Position numbers and translations under genes: made by a program | Notes under the pieces: generated by a model | Database searches by the model: none | Seen by the model: the letters and a program-made list of their open reading frames with translations, nothing else | Told to the model about the DNA's origin: nothing | Shown: one piece after another, positions 62,743 to 64,000 of the stretch | How the letters are laid out: each line of letters begins with the position of its first letter | How positions within the stretch are numbered: the stretch's first letter is position 1 | Assembly (NCBI GenBank): GCA_026002045.1 | Contig: BOAV01000003.1 | Coordinates: 1 to 64,000 of the forward strand | Source of the DNA: Spirochaetia bacterium | Lineage (GTDB): Bacteria > Spirochaetota > Spirochaetia > Treponematales > Breznakiellaceae | Length of the DNA: 64,000 bases | Reading direction: 5' to 3'

Positions 62743-64000
62743 TCAGAAGAACCGTGTCAGATACGTTGAGAACCATGGAAAGTAAGTTACCAGTATTACT
62801 ACTGCGAGCTGGATCAGCAGAAATGGGAACACATAGCGGCAGATATCCACGAAGGACTTTTTGAACCGGTAGGATGCGAGGAACAGGTTGAGCCCCACCG
62901 GCGGGGTGAGGAAGCCCACTTCAAGATTTACAATAAAGATGATCCCAAGATGCACCGGATCTACGCCGTAGGCCAGGCCCAATGGGACGATCAGGGGCAG
63001 CACGATGAGGATGGCGGAGAAGATGTCCATCAGGCAGCCCACCACCAGGAGGGCCAGGTTGAGGAGCAGGAGGAATACGTATTTGGACTGTATGGTCTGC
63101 TGCATCCATTCCGCCAAATTTGCCGGGGCGTTGGTATCGATGATGTAGAATGACAGGGATTGTGAAAGACCGAGTATGGCCAGCACCCCGCCGATGATGG
63201 GGACCGCCTTCATGAACACCGCGGGGATTTGGTTAAATTTGATATCCCGGTGTATGATTACTTCGACAATGAAAATATACAGTACCGCTGCGGCGCCGAT
63301 TTCCACCGTGGAAAGGAACCCCGTAAAGTAACTTATAATAAGAAAGAAGGGAAGGAGGATTTCCAGAATCGATCCCTTAAAAGAGGAGAGCGCCCTGCGG
63401 AGATGAAAGGGTTCAACGGGGATCTTTGTTTTTACCGAAGCGATTATCCCAAAGATGATCACCGCAATGACCAGAATAACCCCGGGGATGAATCCCCCCA
63501 GAAACATATCAGTAATGTTTATCCTTTCGGAATTTCCCAGGTAACTCAGTGATGTTGATAAATTGGCCCATACCAAAATCAGGGGAAGGCTTGGCGGGAA
63601 GAGGAGCCCGATGCTTCCCACGGAAGTGAGGAGCCCGATGGAAAATTTTTCATTATATTTACTGTGTTCCGAGAGGATCGAAAAAAGGATGCCCCCCAGC
63701 GCCAGAATCGTGACCCCCGACGCGCCGGTAAATGAGGTAAAAAAGGCGCAGATGATCACCGTGGCGATGATCATCCCCCCCGGAAGCCAGCTGAAAAGGC
63801 TGCGGAAAGTGGTGACCAGCCGTTCCCCGGCCTTGCTTTCGGACAGGAAAAATCCCACCAGGGTAAAGAGGGGGATCGCAATAATACTGTCACCGGTAAG
63901 GGCGGAATAAATATCCGTGGACACAATATCCACGGAGCTGCCGGCGGCCTCCAGAAAAAGCAGCACCAAGCCCCCCATCACCACAAAGAGGGGGGTCCCC
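62743..64000 (-). CDS. dctM: TRAP transporter large permease DctM (partial at the window edge)
   Basis: The frame is open to the edge of the window (GTPLFVVMGGLV before the first in-frame Met at 63984), so the N-terminus is missing, probably by few residues. The rest is the DctM family: ALTGDSIIAIPLFTLVGFFLSES, SLFSWLPGGMIIATVIICAFFTSFTGASGVTILALG, and C-terminal NLEVGFLTPPVGLNLFLASYRF. It imports organic acids or similar solutes with DctP and DctQ partners, which should lie upstream, beyond 64000. Confidence 0.92.
   Translation of the reverse strand, partial: GTPLFVVMGGLVLLFLEAAGSSVDIVSTDIYSALTGDSIIAIPLFTLVGFFLSESKAGERLVTTFRSLFSWLPGGMIIATVIICAFFTSFTGASGVTILALGGILFSILSEHSKYNEKFSIGLLTSVGSIGLLFPPSLPLILVWANLSTSLSYLGNSERINITDMFLGGFIPGVILVIAVIIFGIIASVKTKIPVEPFHLRRALSSFKGSILEILLPFFLIISYFTGFLSTVEIGAAAVLYIFIVEVIIHRDIKFNQIPAVFMKAVPIIGGVLAILGLSQSLSFYIIDTNAPANLAEWMQQTIQSKYVFLLLLNLALLVVGCLMDIFSAILIVLPLIVPLGLAYGVDPVHLGIIFIVNLEVGFLTPPVGLNLFLASYRFKKSFVDICRYVFPFLLIQLAVVILVTYFPWFSTYLTRFF

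Overview
The window reads as a chromosomal segment of a Gram-negative, didermic spirochaete, most likely a gut Treponema-type organism. This is inferred, not proven. The evidence is the gene set: an Mce/Mla operon with a TPR lipoprotein, many lipoprotein and outer-membrane signals, several Opp-type and sugar ABC transporters beside a plant-polysaccharide glycosidase, a YjfB-like motility peptide, a UPF0210/ACT pair, and a TRAP transporter. No rRNA, tRNA, CRISPR array or prophage was found. Coding density is high and most operons have touching or overlapping genes.

Layout. 1-1427: a methyltransferase closing an operon that starts outside the window. 1625-4997: an Mla/Mce lipid-transport operon (mlaE, mlaF, mlaD-like, TPR lipoprotein), followed by a sirtuin (5005-5754). 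5744-11103, minus strand: gltX, a small YjfB-like gene, and aat-clpA-clpS, which together make the bacterial N-degron pathway apart from ClpP. 11151-13692: exonuclease III, rhomboid protease, phosphoribosyltransferase and RNase HII. 13780-15018: an AAA/DUF4143 ATPase. 15120-16562: two FKBP-type isomerases. 16552-23919, minus strand: a two-domain NDK-like protein, UPF0210 and its ACT partner, an AI-2E-type exporter with two TPR proteins, and an XRE regulator.

23920-24386 is a scar holding a near-identical copy of the 3' end of the UPF0210 gene plus the tail of a second lost gene. An XRE-cupin regulator follows, then a long operon (25071-34447) with an Opp-type importer, a GH39 beta-xylosidase-like enzyme, an Asp/Glu-racemase-fold protein and a TIM-barrel isomerase. 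Its promoter carries a clear palindrome between -35 and -10. A second Opp importer (39456-34462) runs toward it.

39563-48823 is a sugar-sensing and uptake locus: a membrane-anchored sugar-binding sensor, LytS-type kinase, YesN-type regulator and XylF-like lipoprotein, then a ChvE-GguA-GguB (MmsABC) type monosaccharide importer ended by a strong terminator. 48949-56379 is a GntR-controlled envelope operon: SPFH protein, LolD/MacB-like ATPase, two different FtsX-type permeases, a LolA-like carrier and an outer-membrane barrel. I consider it the best candidate here for an undescribed export system.

56380-57546 holds a decayed IS110-family transposase. The remainder has an esterase, an unknown protein, dCMP deaminase, a CYTH protein, a LysM/degenerate-M23 protein, a sigma-70-family factor without region 1.1 and a truncated TRAP permease.

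Two patterns run across the window. Five genes (mlaE, the exonuclease III gene, the sensor at 39563, gntR and the LysM gene) have a -10-like box placed so that transcription would begin at or within a few bases of the start codon, with no Shine-Dalgarno sequence. A CCACAGAG/CCACGAAC repeat family forms long intergenic hairpins at three or more places.
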